DNA from: Methylocystis heyeri
Lineage (GTDB): Bacteria > Pseudomonadota > Alphaproteobacteria > Rhizobiales > Beijerinckiaceae
DNA: 64,000 nucleotides
Direction: 5' to 3'
Assembly: GCF_004802635.2 (NCBI RefSeq)
Contig: NZ_CP046052.1
Coordinates: 2,108,001-2,172,000 of the forward strand
Every line of letters begins with the position of its first letter. Positions within the stretch are counted from its first letter, which is position 1. The translations under genes and the position numbers were made by a program. Below the pieces are notes generated by a model, which worked only from the letters and a program-made list of their open reading frames with translations, ran no database searches and was not told the origin of the DNA. Positions 7,854 to 16,712 of this stretch are shown in pieces.

Positions 7854-10800
7854 CTACCCCCGCTCCAAAATCTCTTTCAGCGCCTCGTCCAGCGCTTCGG
7901 CCGGAGGCTCCAGCAGCGAGGCGTCCTGCGTGAAGATCAGAACGCAGCGCACCGTCTTCTCGGGGTAGAGCCGCGCCGCCGCAGCGCGGTAGAGCGCGAG
8001 CTGCCGCAATTGCGCGGGACTGGTCGCCTCGCGCGGGCGCCCCGTTTTGAAATCGGCGACGAAGACTTCGCTTTCCGTCACCGCGAGGCGATCGATGCGG
8101 CCGGCGATGTCGAGCGCGCCGCGCGGCGTCTCCAGGCGCGCGACGATATCGACCTCCGCCGCGGAACCCGGGCCGAACAGCGGGGCGCAAAGCGAATCCT
8201 CGATCACCCGGATCGCTGCGCGTGCGACTTCTTCGCGCAATGGCCCGGAGAGACCCGGCGCGCGCAACTGAAGGAAGCGCTGCGCTGCGCCGCTGCGTTT
8301 CTGCGGCGCGCATTTGGGCAGATGCTGAAGCAGCGCATGGGTGAGCCGCCCGATCAGCAGCCGGTCTGCGTCCCGTTTCGTCGCCGCCCCGGCGGCGTAA
8401 GGGGTGAAAACATCGGCGCCGGCGAGCGCGCTCGAAGGGCGCAGCGGCGGCATGGGCGAGCCTTCCGGCGGCGCCGGCGTGCGGGCGAAGGCCGGAATTT
8501 CAATGCGCCTTTCCTCCGCGGCCCCGCGCGGAAGCGAAAGCGGCTCCGGCGCCGCGGGGCTGCGCAAAATCCGCCTCTCGCCGTCATGAGGATCGGGAAG
8601 AGACTCAAACGAGGGCTCTAGCGCGTTGCGTATGCTCAGATACCAGCATCCTTCCGCAGGCGCTTTCTCGCCGTGATAGGCGGCGACATAAAGCCGCTCT
8701 TCGGCGCGGGTCAGCGCCACATAGAGCAGGCGCTGATATTCCCCGCGCGCAGCCTCGCGCAGCCTCTCCCGCTCGCGCGCGACGGCGGCGCAATCGGCGT
8801 CGGTTTTCGGCGACCAGGCGAGACTGGCGTCGCCCGCCTCTCCGCCCTGCCCGAGCGCGAAGATCTTGGGGTCGTGACGTCCGGTCGGCGCGCCGCAGGT
8901 GTCGGGCATGAACACGATCTTCGCTTCGAGCCCTTTCGAGGCGTGAACCGTCATGACGCGAACGGCGCCGCCCGCGGCCTCCATGTCGCGTTTGATCGAC
9001 ACGTCGAGTTTTTCGACGCTCGCCAGAAAAGCGGTGAGTCCGCCGGGTTCGTCGCTTTCGAAATCGAGCGCGAGCCGCAAAAACTCGTCTATCGCGTCAT
9101 TGGCCTCTGGCCCTAGCCGCGCAATCAACCTCTCGCGGCCGCGTCCCGCGCCCAGCGCGCGGGTGAAGAAATCGAAAGGGCGCAATCGCCGCGCGTCGCG
9201 CCGCCATTGCTCGCATGATTCGGCCGCCTCCCGCAGACGCGGGTCGGTTGCGACGGCGAGCGCATCGGCGAGCGGGCCGGAACGCCCCGGCGCCAGCGCC
9301 AGGAGATCGTCGTCGGAAAGCCCCGCCAACGGCGATTTCAAAAGCTCGGCCAGCGAAAGATCGTCGCCCTGCAAAAGCGCGGCGCGGGCCAGCGCGCAAA
9401 GATCCATCACCGCGATATGATCGAGGAGGTCCAGCCGGTCGGCGCCGGCCACGGCTATTCCCTGTTCCTTCAGGGCTCGGATCATCGCCTCGAAAAAAGC
9501 GTCGCGCTTGCGCACGAGGATGAGAATGTCGCCCGCCTCCACCGGACGCGGGCCGCGGTCGCCCTCGACCCATTCGCCGCCGCCGGCCGCCATCAGCGCC
9601 TTTATCTTGGCGGCCACCTTGCCCGCGAGGCGCAGCGAGGGCGCCTGCTCCGAAACACGATCGAGCGGCAGGCTCCACTCCCGGGGAGGCTCCAACTTTT
9701 CCGCGCCGATGGGGTCCCATATCTCGACGAGGCCGGGGAGATCGCTCTTCCATGCGTGATGCTCCGGCGCAGGCTCCTCCTTATCGAAGGAAAGCCCATG
9801 CCTGTTGTCCCCGGCCGCGAAAATGGCGTCGACGGCTTTGAGCGTCGTCGGGGCCGAGCGGAAGGACATGGTGAGCGGAACGAGGCGGAAATCGAGTCCG
9901 GCCTCCGCAAAACGATTTTGGAAATTGCGCCGCATGGCGTCGAACTTTTCCGGCGCGGCGCCCTGAAAGGAGAAGATCGACTGTTTCTCGTCGCCGACGG
10001 CGAAGAAACTGCGCCGCCGCGCGCCGTCGCGCGATTCCGCGAATTCGCCGGCGATGGCCTGCAATATCTCCCATTGCGGCGCGCTGGTGTCCTGGGCCTC
10101 GTCCAGGAGAATGTGGTCGATCTGCTGATCGAGCTTGTAGAGCACCCAGGAAGGGCTGGAGCGCCGCAGCAATTCGCGCGTGCGCTCGATGAGGTCGTCG
10201 AAATCGAACAGGCCGCGCAGATTCTTGGCGCGCTCATATTCCGTTATGATGGCCTGGCCGATCAGCGAAAGCGCGCGCGAGCGTTCGAAGGTCTTCGCCG
10301 CTTTGCGCTTTTCCAGCAGCCCCGCAAGGCGGTCCCGCTCCTCTTCGAGCAAGGGAAGCAGCAAGGGATCGCTCTTGCACAGCCCTTGCGTGATCATGCT
10401 TTTGTCGCCGCCGCGCGGAGTCCCCTTCTGCGTAAAAAAGAGAAGCTCATACTCCTCGATGCAGGCGGGGTCCGGCGCCAGAGCGGCGGCGCGGGCCAGT
10501 TGATCGCCGAGCTTTTTGTCGTTCGCGCTGCCCTGCCTCAGCCTCTCGGCGAGCGCGCGCCAGCCGCCGCATCCAATGCCGGCATGGATGATTTCCGCTT
10601 CGACGGAGGCGAGAGCGTCCGCTTCGCTCAGGCCCAGATCGAAGCGCAGCTTGTTCTCATAGTCGGAGCCACACGCCTTGCCCAGGGCGCCGCGATGGCG
10701 CAGCAGCTCCCCCAGGAGACCGTCGAACGAGGCGTCGCTGGCCTCGCGCGCGACGAGTTCCAGCGCATCGGACAGGGGGCCGTTCTCTTGAAGCGCGCGC

Positions 10801-11309
10801 GCGAGCGTCTGCCGCCGCGCCCGATCCAGCAGTTCGGCGCGCTCGATGTCGTCGAGCACGGTGAAGCCCGCGGCGACATTGGCCTCGAAAGGAAAAAGAT
10901 GAAGTATCCTTTCGCAAAAGGCGTGAATGGTCTGGATCTTGAGCCCGCCGGGCGTTTCCACGGTGCGCGCGAACAGCCGCCGCGCGAAGGCGCGCCGCGA
11001 AGGATCGAGCCTCTCGCCGCTCGCTTCCGCCACGGCCCTGTCGAGCGCGGCGTCGTCGAGCAGCGTCCATTCGGCGAGGATCTTGAAGACGCGCGCGGCC
11101 ATATTGGCTGCGGCGGCCTTGGTGTAGGTGAGGCAAAGAATCCGCGACGGCGGCACCCGCGCCAGCAGGAGCCTCACCACGCGCTGGGACAGGACATGGG
11201 TCTTGCCCGAACCGGCATGCGCCGAGACCCAGACCGAGAGCGCGGGATCGGAAGCGGTCCACTGGTGCTTTTTGGTGAGTTCGGGAACCGGTCGCCGGAT
11301 CGCGCTCAT
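7854..11309 (-). CDS. addA: AddA: helicase-nuclease subunit of AddAB double-strand break repair
   Basis: AddA is the UvrD/Rep-type helicase and nuclease subunit of AddAB, the alphaproteobacterial counterpart of RecBCD that processes DNA ends for RecA. At this start (MSAIRRPVPELTKKHQ, 11309) the protein has 1151 residues. Walker A is AHAGSGKTH (residues 31-38). Motif II appears as LLDEAQDTS, and VMTVHASKGLEAKIV marks a late helicase motif. The C-terminal PD-(D/E)XK nuclease shows VFVADFKTGRP about 70 residues from the end. The ATG overlaps the addB stop by 4 bp (ATGA), which decides the start against a longer ORF. Confidence 0.96.
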   Translation of the reverse strand: MSAIRRPVPELTKKHQWTASDPALSVWVSAHAGSGKTHVLSQRVVRLLLARVPPSRILCLTYTKAAAANMAARVFKILAEWTLLDDAALDRAVAEASGERLDPSRRAFARRLFARTVETPGGLKIQTIHAFCERILHLFPFEANVAAGFTVLDDIERAELLDRARRQTLARALQENGPLSDALELVAREASDASFDGLLGELLRHRGALGKACGSDYENKLRFDLGLSEADALASVEAEIIHAGIGCGGWRALAERLRQGSANDKKLGDQLARAAALAPDPACIEEYELLFFTQKGTPRGGDKSMITQGLCKSDPLLLPLLEEERDRLAGLLEKRKAAKTFERSRALSLIGQAIITEYERAKNLRGLFDFDDLIERTRELLRRSSPSWVLYKLDQQIDHILLDEAQDTSAPQWEILQAIAGEFAESRDGARRRSFFAVGDEKQSIFSFQGAAPEKFDAMRRNFQNRFAEAGLDFRLVPLTMSFRSAPTTLKAVDAIFAAGDNRHGLSFDKEEPAPEHHAWKSDLPGLVEIWDPIGAEKLEPPREWSLPLDRVSEQAPSLRLAGKVAAKIKALMAAGGGEWVEGDRGPRPVEAGDILILVRKRDAFFEAMIRALKEQGIAVAGADRLDLLDHIAVMDLCALARAALLQGDDLSLAELLKSPLAGLSDDDLLALAPGRSGPLADALAVATDPRLREAAESCEQWRRDARRLRPFDFFTRALGAGRGRERLIARLGPEANDAIDEFLRLALDFESDEPGGLTAFLASVEKLDVSIKRDMEAAGGAVRVMTVHASKGLEAKIVFMPDTCGAPTGRHDPKIFALGQGGEAGDASLAWSPKTDADCAAVARERERLREAARGEYQRLLYVALTRAEERLYVAAYHGEKAPAEGCWYLSIRNALEPSFESLPDPHDGERRILRSPAAPEPLSLPRGAAEERRIEIPAFARTPAPPEGSPMPPLRPSSALAGADVFTPYAAGAATKRDADRLLIGRLTHALLQHLPKCAPQKRSGAAQRFLQLRAPGLSGPLREEVARAAIRVIEDSLCAPLFGPGSAAEVDIVARLETPRGALDIAGRIDRLAVTESEVFVADFKTGRPREATSPAQLRQLALYRAAAARLYPEKTVRCVLIFTQDASLLEPPAEALDEALKEILERG

Positions 11310-14300
11310 TCGCTCGTCCCCTCCGCGGCGCCGCCGCTGCGCGACCATTCCTTCACCCGCGCGAGATGGTCGTAATCGCCTTCGTGGCGCTGAAGCATGA
11401 TATTGGGACGCGAAGGATAGGAGCGCTCGCGCTTGCGAAACTGGCTCAGCAGCGAGACGAGCTGCGACTTATGCTCGGCGACGAGATCGGCGAAAGTTTC
11501 GTCCTTGGGCTTGATCCATTGCGCCTCTCCGTCCCCGGCGCCGCCGATGGCCACATAGGCGGCGCCTTCGACTTTCTGCGCGCTGACTTTCTCGAATGCG
11601 CCGGCCGCGATCATCGCCGCCTCCAGCGTGAGCTGGGGCTGAAACCCGACCAGCACCTGCCTGTTGGTGGGAGGCGTTCCGGTCTTGTAGTCGAAGACGA
11701 AAGCCGCGCCGCTCGCGTCGACTTCGATACGGTCGGCGCAGGCGGTCAGGCGGAACTTCGATCCGTCGTCGAGCGTGAGATTGAGCTCGCCCGATTCCTC
11801 GAGGAAGATCTGGACGCCGAGTTCGCGCCGCGCGCGGTCGAAGGCGAGCGCGTGATCGAGGCCGTCGAGAACGCGCGGCCATTTGAACGCGCAGAACTCC
11901 GGGTCCTCGAAGAAGAGCGAAAGTTTTTCGCGCGCCAGCGCGTGAAGCTTTTCGCGCGCGTCGTCCGGCAAAGGTCCGTGCGGATGCGCGCGGACGAATT
12001 TATCCAGAACATCGTGGACGGCGGTACCTCTTTCGCGCGGCCCGAGTTCGACGCCGAGCTTGGGCAAAGGCGCGAGTTTCAATATCCGTTCGGCGTAGAT
12101 CGAATAGGGATCGCGGCGCAGAGTCTCGATGCGGGTGACGCTGAGCCGGGAAGGTCGTAGTTCCAGCGGAGGGCGCGGCTCGGGCGGCTTGCAGCTCGCG
12201 ATCGAAGCCGGCTGATCCAGCGCGTTGGCGATGGCCAGCATCGCGTCGCCGCGCCGCCTGCACTGCTCGAAGGCTTCGCCCGCGAGAGCGGAAAGCCGGG
12301 TGACGAAGCGCGAGGCCACGGTCGGGGAGCCGGCGCGCTTCCGCGCGCGGGTCATCGCCACTTCGCCGGCGCCCAGCGCCATGGTGAAGTCATGGGCGCT
12401 CTGGCCGATCCGGCGTTCCGGCGGCGACAGCCCGAGCTGCCGGCGCATGGAGCGATTGAGAAAGGCCCCCGTATCCGCCTGCGGCGGCCAGACCGACTCG
12501 TCGAGCCCGGCGAGCAGCACGAGATCGGCGTCGACGAGGCGCGCCTCCAGCGGCCCCATGATCTTGAGCCGGGGATGGGCGCGGCGCGGCCCGCGAACGA
12601 TGGTCTCGAACAGCAGCGCGTCGAAGAAGGCGGCGAAGCCGGCCGCGTCGAAATCGAGCGGCGCTCCTGCATCCTCGAGCTTGTCGAGCAGTGCGAGAAG
12701 CTCCTCCACGCCCATGTCGGCGGCAAAGCCTTGCGGTTCCGCTGCGGCCGCGGCTTCGAGGCTCGCGCGCAAGGCGGCGGCGCGCGCGGCGAGCTTTTCC
12801 TCCCGCGCCAGACCGAGGAGCGGCGTGAGCGCTGCGTCCAGCCGCGCGAACAGCTCCTCTATGCCGCGCCAGTCCTCGGCGCTCACCCGCGCCGCAGCCG
12901 GATGGGCGCTTATTTCCCGCGCCGCTTTTCGCGCCTGCGCGACATGGGGCGCCCAACCGCGTCCCTCGCCGGCGACTACGCGCAGAACCGCGACCTCCGC
13001 CAGCGGCGCGAGCCGCGCGATCTCGTCGCGCGAAAACCCAAATGAAGCGAGGGGATGCGCCAGCAGGGCCGCGGTCTCGACCGCGCCGGCGCCGTCGCGG
13101 GCCAGCGCGCAAAGCTGCCGCGCGAGATCGCCGATCGGCGTCGCGCTCAAGGGCTCGCCGCCCGAGTCGTCGATCTCCAGGCCAAAACGCGCGAGTTCGG
13201 CGGCGACGCGGCGGGCCATGCCGCGATCGGGCGTCACGAGCGCCGCAGTGCGATGCGGCGTTTCCAGGGCTCGCCGCATATAAAGAGCGATGGTCAGGGC
13301 CTCCAGCCGCTCGTCCGGCGCCTCCACCATATCGACGCCCTGAAGCGCTTCGCAAAAGCCCGCGCCCGCGCGCTCGCGGAACTCGCGCCAATGCTCGGTG
13401 CTGTCCGCCGGCCGCAGGGCCTGCGCGACGAGAGCCCGGCGAGCCGCGAGCGCCGGCGCCAGAACGGCGAGCTCGCCCACCTCCTCGCGGTCGATCTTCA
13501 TGATGCGCAGAAGCCGCTTCATCATCGATTGCGGATGGGTGAAGGCCGGTTCGCCATGCTCCCCCACGGCGTCGCCGATATGGGTCCAGGCCGTTTCGTC
13601 GAGGATGCAATCCAGCCCCGGCAGAACTACCGCTCCCCTCTCCTGCCGCGAGATCATATCGAGCAGGCGCGCGGTGGTCGGGTTGGAGCCCGTGGAGCCG
13701 AGCGCGATCACGCCGTCGCCGGCAGACCCGGCTTTCAGGCTTTCGATCTGCGCCTCCAGCAACGCCTTCTGGCGCCGGGCGGCGTCGGTCAAATTCAGTT
13801 CGCGGAGTATCTGCGGCCAGTCCTGCAGGGCGATGCCCAGGAACCGCGTGGTGATGGCCCAGTAGCGATCGAAAGCTTCGTCGGCGAGAGATCCTATCCC
13901 GGCGGGGTCGACATTCTCTATGATGAATTCGTCGATGAGCGCGCCCAGCTCCTTGGCCAGCGCGCAGGCGTTGGCGGGGGACGGCGAAACCAGCATGGGC
14001 TCGCGCCGGTCGAGCGCGGGTTCTCCGTCCGGCCCGATGGAGACGACGGCGTGTCCCAGCGCGCGCGCCCATTGCATCACCAGCCGCGCCAGGATGAGAC
14101 GCCGGTCGAGTTCGTCGACGGCGGGCGCGAGGCTGTCGTCGAAGGCTTCGAAATCGCCCGAGAACAGCATGGCGTTCTCATGCTCGTCGAGCGCGCCGAG
14201 CGGCAGGATGCGGGGCAAAAGCGCCGCCGGGCGATCCAGCGCGCGCGCAAATTCGACGCTGAGCGCGCGGCCGGCGCGCTGGGTCGGAACATAGATCGAG

Positions 14301-14428
14301 AGGCGGGCGAGATCGAGCGGCGCGCTCGCCCGCGAAAAGCCGGGAATTATCCTGCCGGCGAGCAGAGCGCGCACGAAAGTCGCGAGATAGGGCGCGCCCG
14401 GCGCGATGGTGAAGACATTCCGCGGCAT
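11306..14428 (-). CDS. addB: AddB: second subunit of the AddAB helicase-nuclease
   Basis: With the start at MPRNVFTIAPGAPYL (14428) the protein has 1040 residues, typical for alphaproteobacterial AddB. The N-terminal region has the degenerate nucleotide-loop position APGAPYLATF without the Walker lysine, as known for this branch. The C-terminal nuclease core reads FVFDYKTGTPP, followed by VGFQPQLTLEAAM, matching the PD-(D/E)XK type. The start lies 13 bp after the murU-like stop and the stop overlaps addA. The three genes are therefore co-transcribed. Confidence 0.94.
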   Translation of the reverse strand: MPRNVFTIAPGAPYLATFVRALLAGRIIPGFSRASAPLDLARLSIYVPTQRAGRALSVEFARALDRPAALLPRILPLGALDEHENAMLFSGDFEAFDDSLAPAVDELDRRLILARLVMQWARALGHAVVSIGPDGEPALDRREPMLVSPSPANACALAKELGALIDEFIIENVDPAGIGSLADEAFDRYWAITTRFLGIALQDWPQILRELNLTDAARRQKALLEAQIESLKAGSAGDGVIALGSTGSNPTTARLLDMISRQERGAVVLPGLDCILDETAWTHIGDAVGEHGEPAFTHPQSMMKRLLRIMKIDREEVGELAVLAPALAARRALVAQALRPADSTEHWREFRERAGAGFCEALQGVDMVEAPDERLEALTIALYMRRALETPHRTAALVTPDRGMARRVAAELARFGLEIDDSGGEPLSATPIGDLARQLCALARDGAGAVETAALLAHPLASFGFSRDEIARLAPLAEVAVLRVVAGEGRGWAPHVAQARKAAREISAHPAAARVSAEDWRGIEELFARLDAALTPLLGLAREEKLAARAAALRASLEAAAAAEPQGFAADMGVEELLALLDKLEDAGAPLDFDAAGFAAFFDALLFETIVRGPRRAHPRLKIMGPLEARLVDADLVLLAGLDESVWPPQADTGAFLNRSMRRQLGLSPPERRIGQSAHDFTMALGAGEVAMTRARKRAGSPTVASRFVTRLSALAGEAFEQCRRRGDAMLAIANALDQPASIASCKPPEPRPPLELRPSRLSVTRIETLRRDPYSIYAERILKLAPLPKLGVELGPRERGTAVHDVLDKFVRAHPHGPLPDDAREKLHALAREKLSLFFEDPEFCAFKWPRVLDGLDHALAFDRARRELGVQIFLEESGELNLTLDDGSKFRLTACADRIEVDASGAAFVFDYKTGTPPTNRQVLVGFQPQLTLEAAMIAAGAFEKVSAQKVEGAAYVAIGGAGDGEAQWIKPKDETFADLVAEHKSQLVSLLSQFRKRERSYPSRPNIMLQRHEGDYDHLARVKEWSRSGGAAEGTSE

Positions 14429-14441
14429 GCTCGCGACGCGC

Positions 14442-15191
14442 TCAGGCGGCCATGGCCCGCTCGGCCTCGGCGATGGCCGCGACCGTGCCGACATGCAGCC
14501 ACAGACCCTGCGCCGGGACGCCGTAAAGCCGGCCGCGCTTCGCCGCCTCGAAGAAGAAAGGCGCGAGCTTGAAGACGTCCTCGGCGACCCCCTCGAAGAG
14601 TTCCGGCTTCATGATGCCGACGCCGGAATAGACATAGCGGCGGGGCCCCTCGGGCTGGAAGATGCGGCCGTCGGAATCGAGTTCGAAGTCGCCGTCCCAA
14701 TCGACGCCGACGCTGCCCCGCGTCGGCGCCAGCAGCAGCGCGACGTCCATTTGCTCGCTGTCCCAACGGGAGGCGAGCGCGCGAAGATTCTCCGCGCCGC
14801 CCTCGCACCAAAAAGCGTCCGTGTTGCAGATGAAGAACGGCCGGCCCGCAAATTCGGGAAGAACCTTCTTGATGCCTCCGCCCTGATCGAGCAGCAGGCC
14901 GCGCTCGTCCGAGATCACGATCCGCGGCGCTTCGCGGCCCGCAAGATGCGCCTCGATCTGATCGGCGAGATGATGCACGTTGACGACGGCCGTGGCCACT
15001 CCGGCCCTTGCGAAATCGTCGAGCGCATAGTCGATCAGCGCCTTGCCCGAGACGCGCGCCAAAGGCTTGGGCGTCGTATCGGTGAAGGGACGCATCCTCG
15101 TGCCGAGCCCGGCCGCAAAGATCATGGCTGCGGATGGAAATACGGTTTCGTTAAGGGGCGGCTTCGAAGAGAGCGGGGAGGTTGGATTCAT
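14442..15191 (-). CDS. murU: N-acetylmuramate-1-phosphate uridylyltransferase-like nucleotidyltransferase (MurU type)
   Basis: This 249-residue nucleotidyltransferase carries the sugar-nucleotide pyrophosphorylase signature MIFAAGLGTRMRPFTDTTPKPL (about residues 23-44), a metal-binding FICNTDAFW and YVYSGVGIM. It follows a gene whose C-terminal half is an AmgK-type sugar kinase. In the AmgK-MurU route MurNAc is phosphorylated at C1 and coupled to UMP, which recycles cell-wall sugars around fosfomycin-sensitive MurA. The ATG at 15191 has AAGG upstream and overlaps the previous gene by 41 bp. An ATG at 15125 is an alternative. Confidence 0.82.
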   Translation of the reverse strand: MNPTSPLSSKPPLNETVFPSAAMIFAAGLGTRMRPFTDTTPKPLARVSGKALIDYALDDFARAGVATAVVNVHHLADQIEAHLAGREAPRIVISDERGLLLDQGGGIKKVLPEFAGRPFFICNTDAFWCEGGAENLRALASRWDSEQMDVALLLAPTRGSVGVDWDGDFELDSDGRIFQPEGPRRYVYSGVGIMKPELFEGVAEDVFKLAPFFFEAAKRGRLYGVPAQGLWLHVGTVAAIAEAERAMAA

Positions 15192-16707
15192 ACCAGGCCT
15201 TGATTTCAGTGAGCGCGGGATGACGCAGGCTCTTCTTCAGGTAGATTTCCACTCTCGGCAGATGGGTGAGATAATGCGGCTTGCCGTCGCGCAGGTCGAG
15301 CCGGGCGAAAATCCCCATGATCTTGGTGGCGCGCTGCGCCCCGAGAATGGCGTAAGCCTTTGCGAAACCCGCCATGTCGAAATCGGGGTCGGCCTCGCGC
15401 CGCGCCAGCGCGTAATGCGCGATGAGTTTCATCTCGAGTTCGTCGGGCACGGTGACGCGGGCGTCCTGCGCGAGCGAGACGACGTCATAGGCCGGATGCC
15501 CGAGCACGCAATCCTGAAAGTCGATGATTCCGACCCGGCGAAGACCCTCGCGCTGCGGCAGCCAGATGAGGTTCGGCGAATGATAGTCGCGCAGCGTCCA
15601 GGTCGGAGGCGCGGAAGCCAGCTCGATCAGAGCCTGCCGCCACAGATTGACGAAAACCGCCCGCGCGCCCGAGGCGACCATCGAGCGGGCGATATGGCTG
15701 ATATACCAATCGATCAGAAGCTCGACCTCGATCAGCAGCGCGTCGAGGTCGTAAGGCGGAATGCGATAGGAGCCGTCGCCCGCGATCGGCAGAACGTCGG
15801 AAAGCTTGCGCGAATGCAGATGCGCCAGCGCCGAGACGGCTTCCTGATAGCGCTCCGGGATCGGGCCGTTTTCGTCGACCACGCCTTCTCGGCCGAGATC
15901 CTCGACGATCGCCAGGCCCTCGTCGAGGTCGCGAGCGAGAATTTTCGGCGCGGAGAGACCCTGCGCGCTGAGCCCCTCGCCCACCGCCACAAAGGCCCTG
16001 ATATTCTCGGCGAGGCGCGCGATCGCGCTGTAGGATTTGCCGTATCTTATCGGAGGGCCGTCCGGCCGCGCCGGCGAGATCATCAGAATGGCCCGCTCGC
16101 CATTGGGCTTTTCGAGGGTCTCGTAAGCCCGGCTGGAGGCGTCTCCCAGGAGGTGCGCCCTCCTGGCGTCGGCCCATCCGGAGTTGCGTAGGAACTCCCG
16201 CAGCGCCTTGAAGGAGCCCAGCCGCTGCGCGAAGGCTCCATGGCCGGAAACGGTCACGATGCGGGCGTCGCGGCGTTCGGGTTCGGCGAAACTGAAGCGG
16301 ATTTCGAGGTGGTCCGGAGGCAGCAGCTCGCGTGCGCGCTCAGCCCATTCGACGAGGAGTATCGCATCCTCGCAGACCTCCTCCCAGCCCAGCTCGGCGA
16401 CGTCGGCGGCTGCGTCGATCCGGTAGAAATCGGCGTGGACGATTCTGCCGAAATCGCCCTCGTAGACCTGCATGAGGGTGAAGGTCGGGCTCGGCGCCTC
16501 CAGAGCGGGATCGCCCGAAAGGGTCCGGATGAGGGCGCGGGCGAAAGTGGTCTTGCCGGCGCCGAGATCGCCGGCCAGCGCCACGACATCCCCCTTTTTG
16601 AGAAACGTCGCCAGATCCTGCGCGAGGGCCGCCGTCGCCTCCTCGGTCGCAACGTCCAGCCGCCATACGGTTCTCGGAGCGGTCTTGCTTGTTGCGTCCG
16701 CGCTCAT
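15151..16707 (-). CDS. tsaE: TsaE-AmgK fusion: tRNA t6A ATPase joined to an aminosugar phosphotransferase
   Basis: The product has two domains in about 518 residues. Residues 1-150 are TsaE, the ATPase that drives N6-threonylcarbamoyladenosine formation on tRNA, with Walker A GDLGAGKT (46-53), SPTFTLMQVY and HADFYRID. The remainder is an aminoglycoside phosphotransferase-like kinase with LRDYHSPNLIWLP and VGIIDFQDC, resembling AmgK, the anomeric MurNAc/GlcNAc kinase. Such fusions are known in Rhizobiales. ATG 16707 lies 5 bp after the divL stop and is preceded by GAGGG. A TTG at 16716 is possible. A MurU-like partner follows directly. Confidence 0.9.
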   Translation of the reverse strand: MSADATSKTAPRTVWRLDVATEEATAALAQDLATFLKKGDVVALAGDLGAGKTTFARALIRTLSGDPALEAPSPTFTLMQVYEGDFGRIVHADFYRIDAAADVAELGWEEVCEDAILLVEWAERARELLPPDHLEIRFSFAEPERRDARIVTVSGHGAFAQRLGSFKALREFLRNSGWADARRAHLLGDASSRAYETLEKPNGERAILMISPARPDGPPIRYGKSYSAIARLAENIRAFVAVGEGLSAQGLSAPKILARDLDEGLAIVEDLGREGVVDENGPIPERYQEAVSALAHLHSRKLSDVLPIAGDGSYRIPPYDLDALLIEVELLIDWYISHIARSMVASGARAVFVNLWRQALIELASAPPTWTLRDYHSPNLIWLPQREGLRRVGIIDFQDCVLGHPAYDVVSLAQDARVTVPDELEMKLIAHYALARREADPDFDMAGFAKAYAILGAQRATKIMGIFARLDLRDGKPHYLTHLPRVEIYLKKSLRHPALTEIKAWYESNLPALFEAAP

Positions 16708-16712
16708 CGCCC

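Noticed and set aside
9417-11375. 652-residue plus-strand open frame opposite addA
   Set aside because: Shadow of addA, whose motifs are clear.
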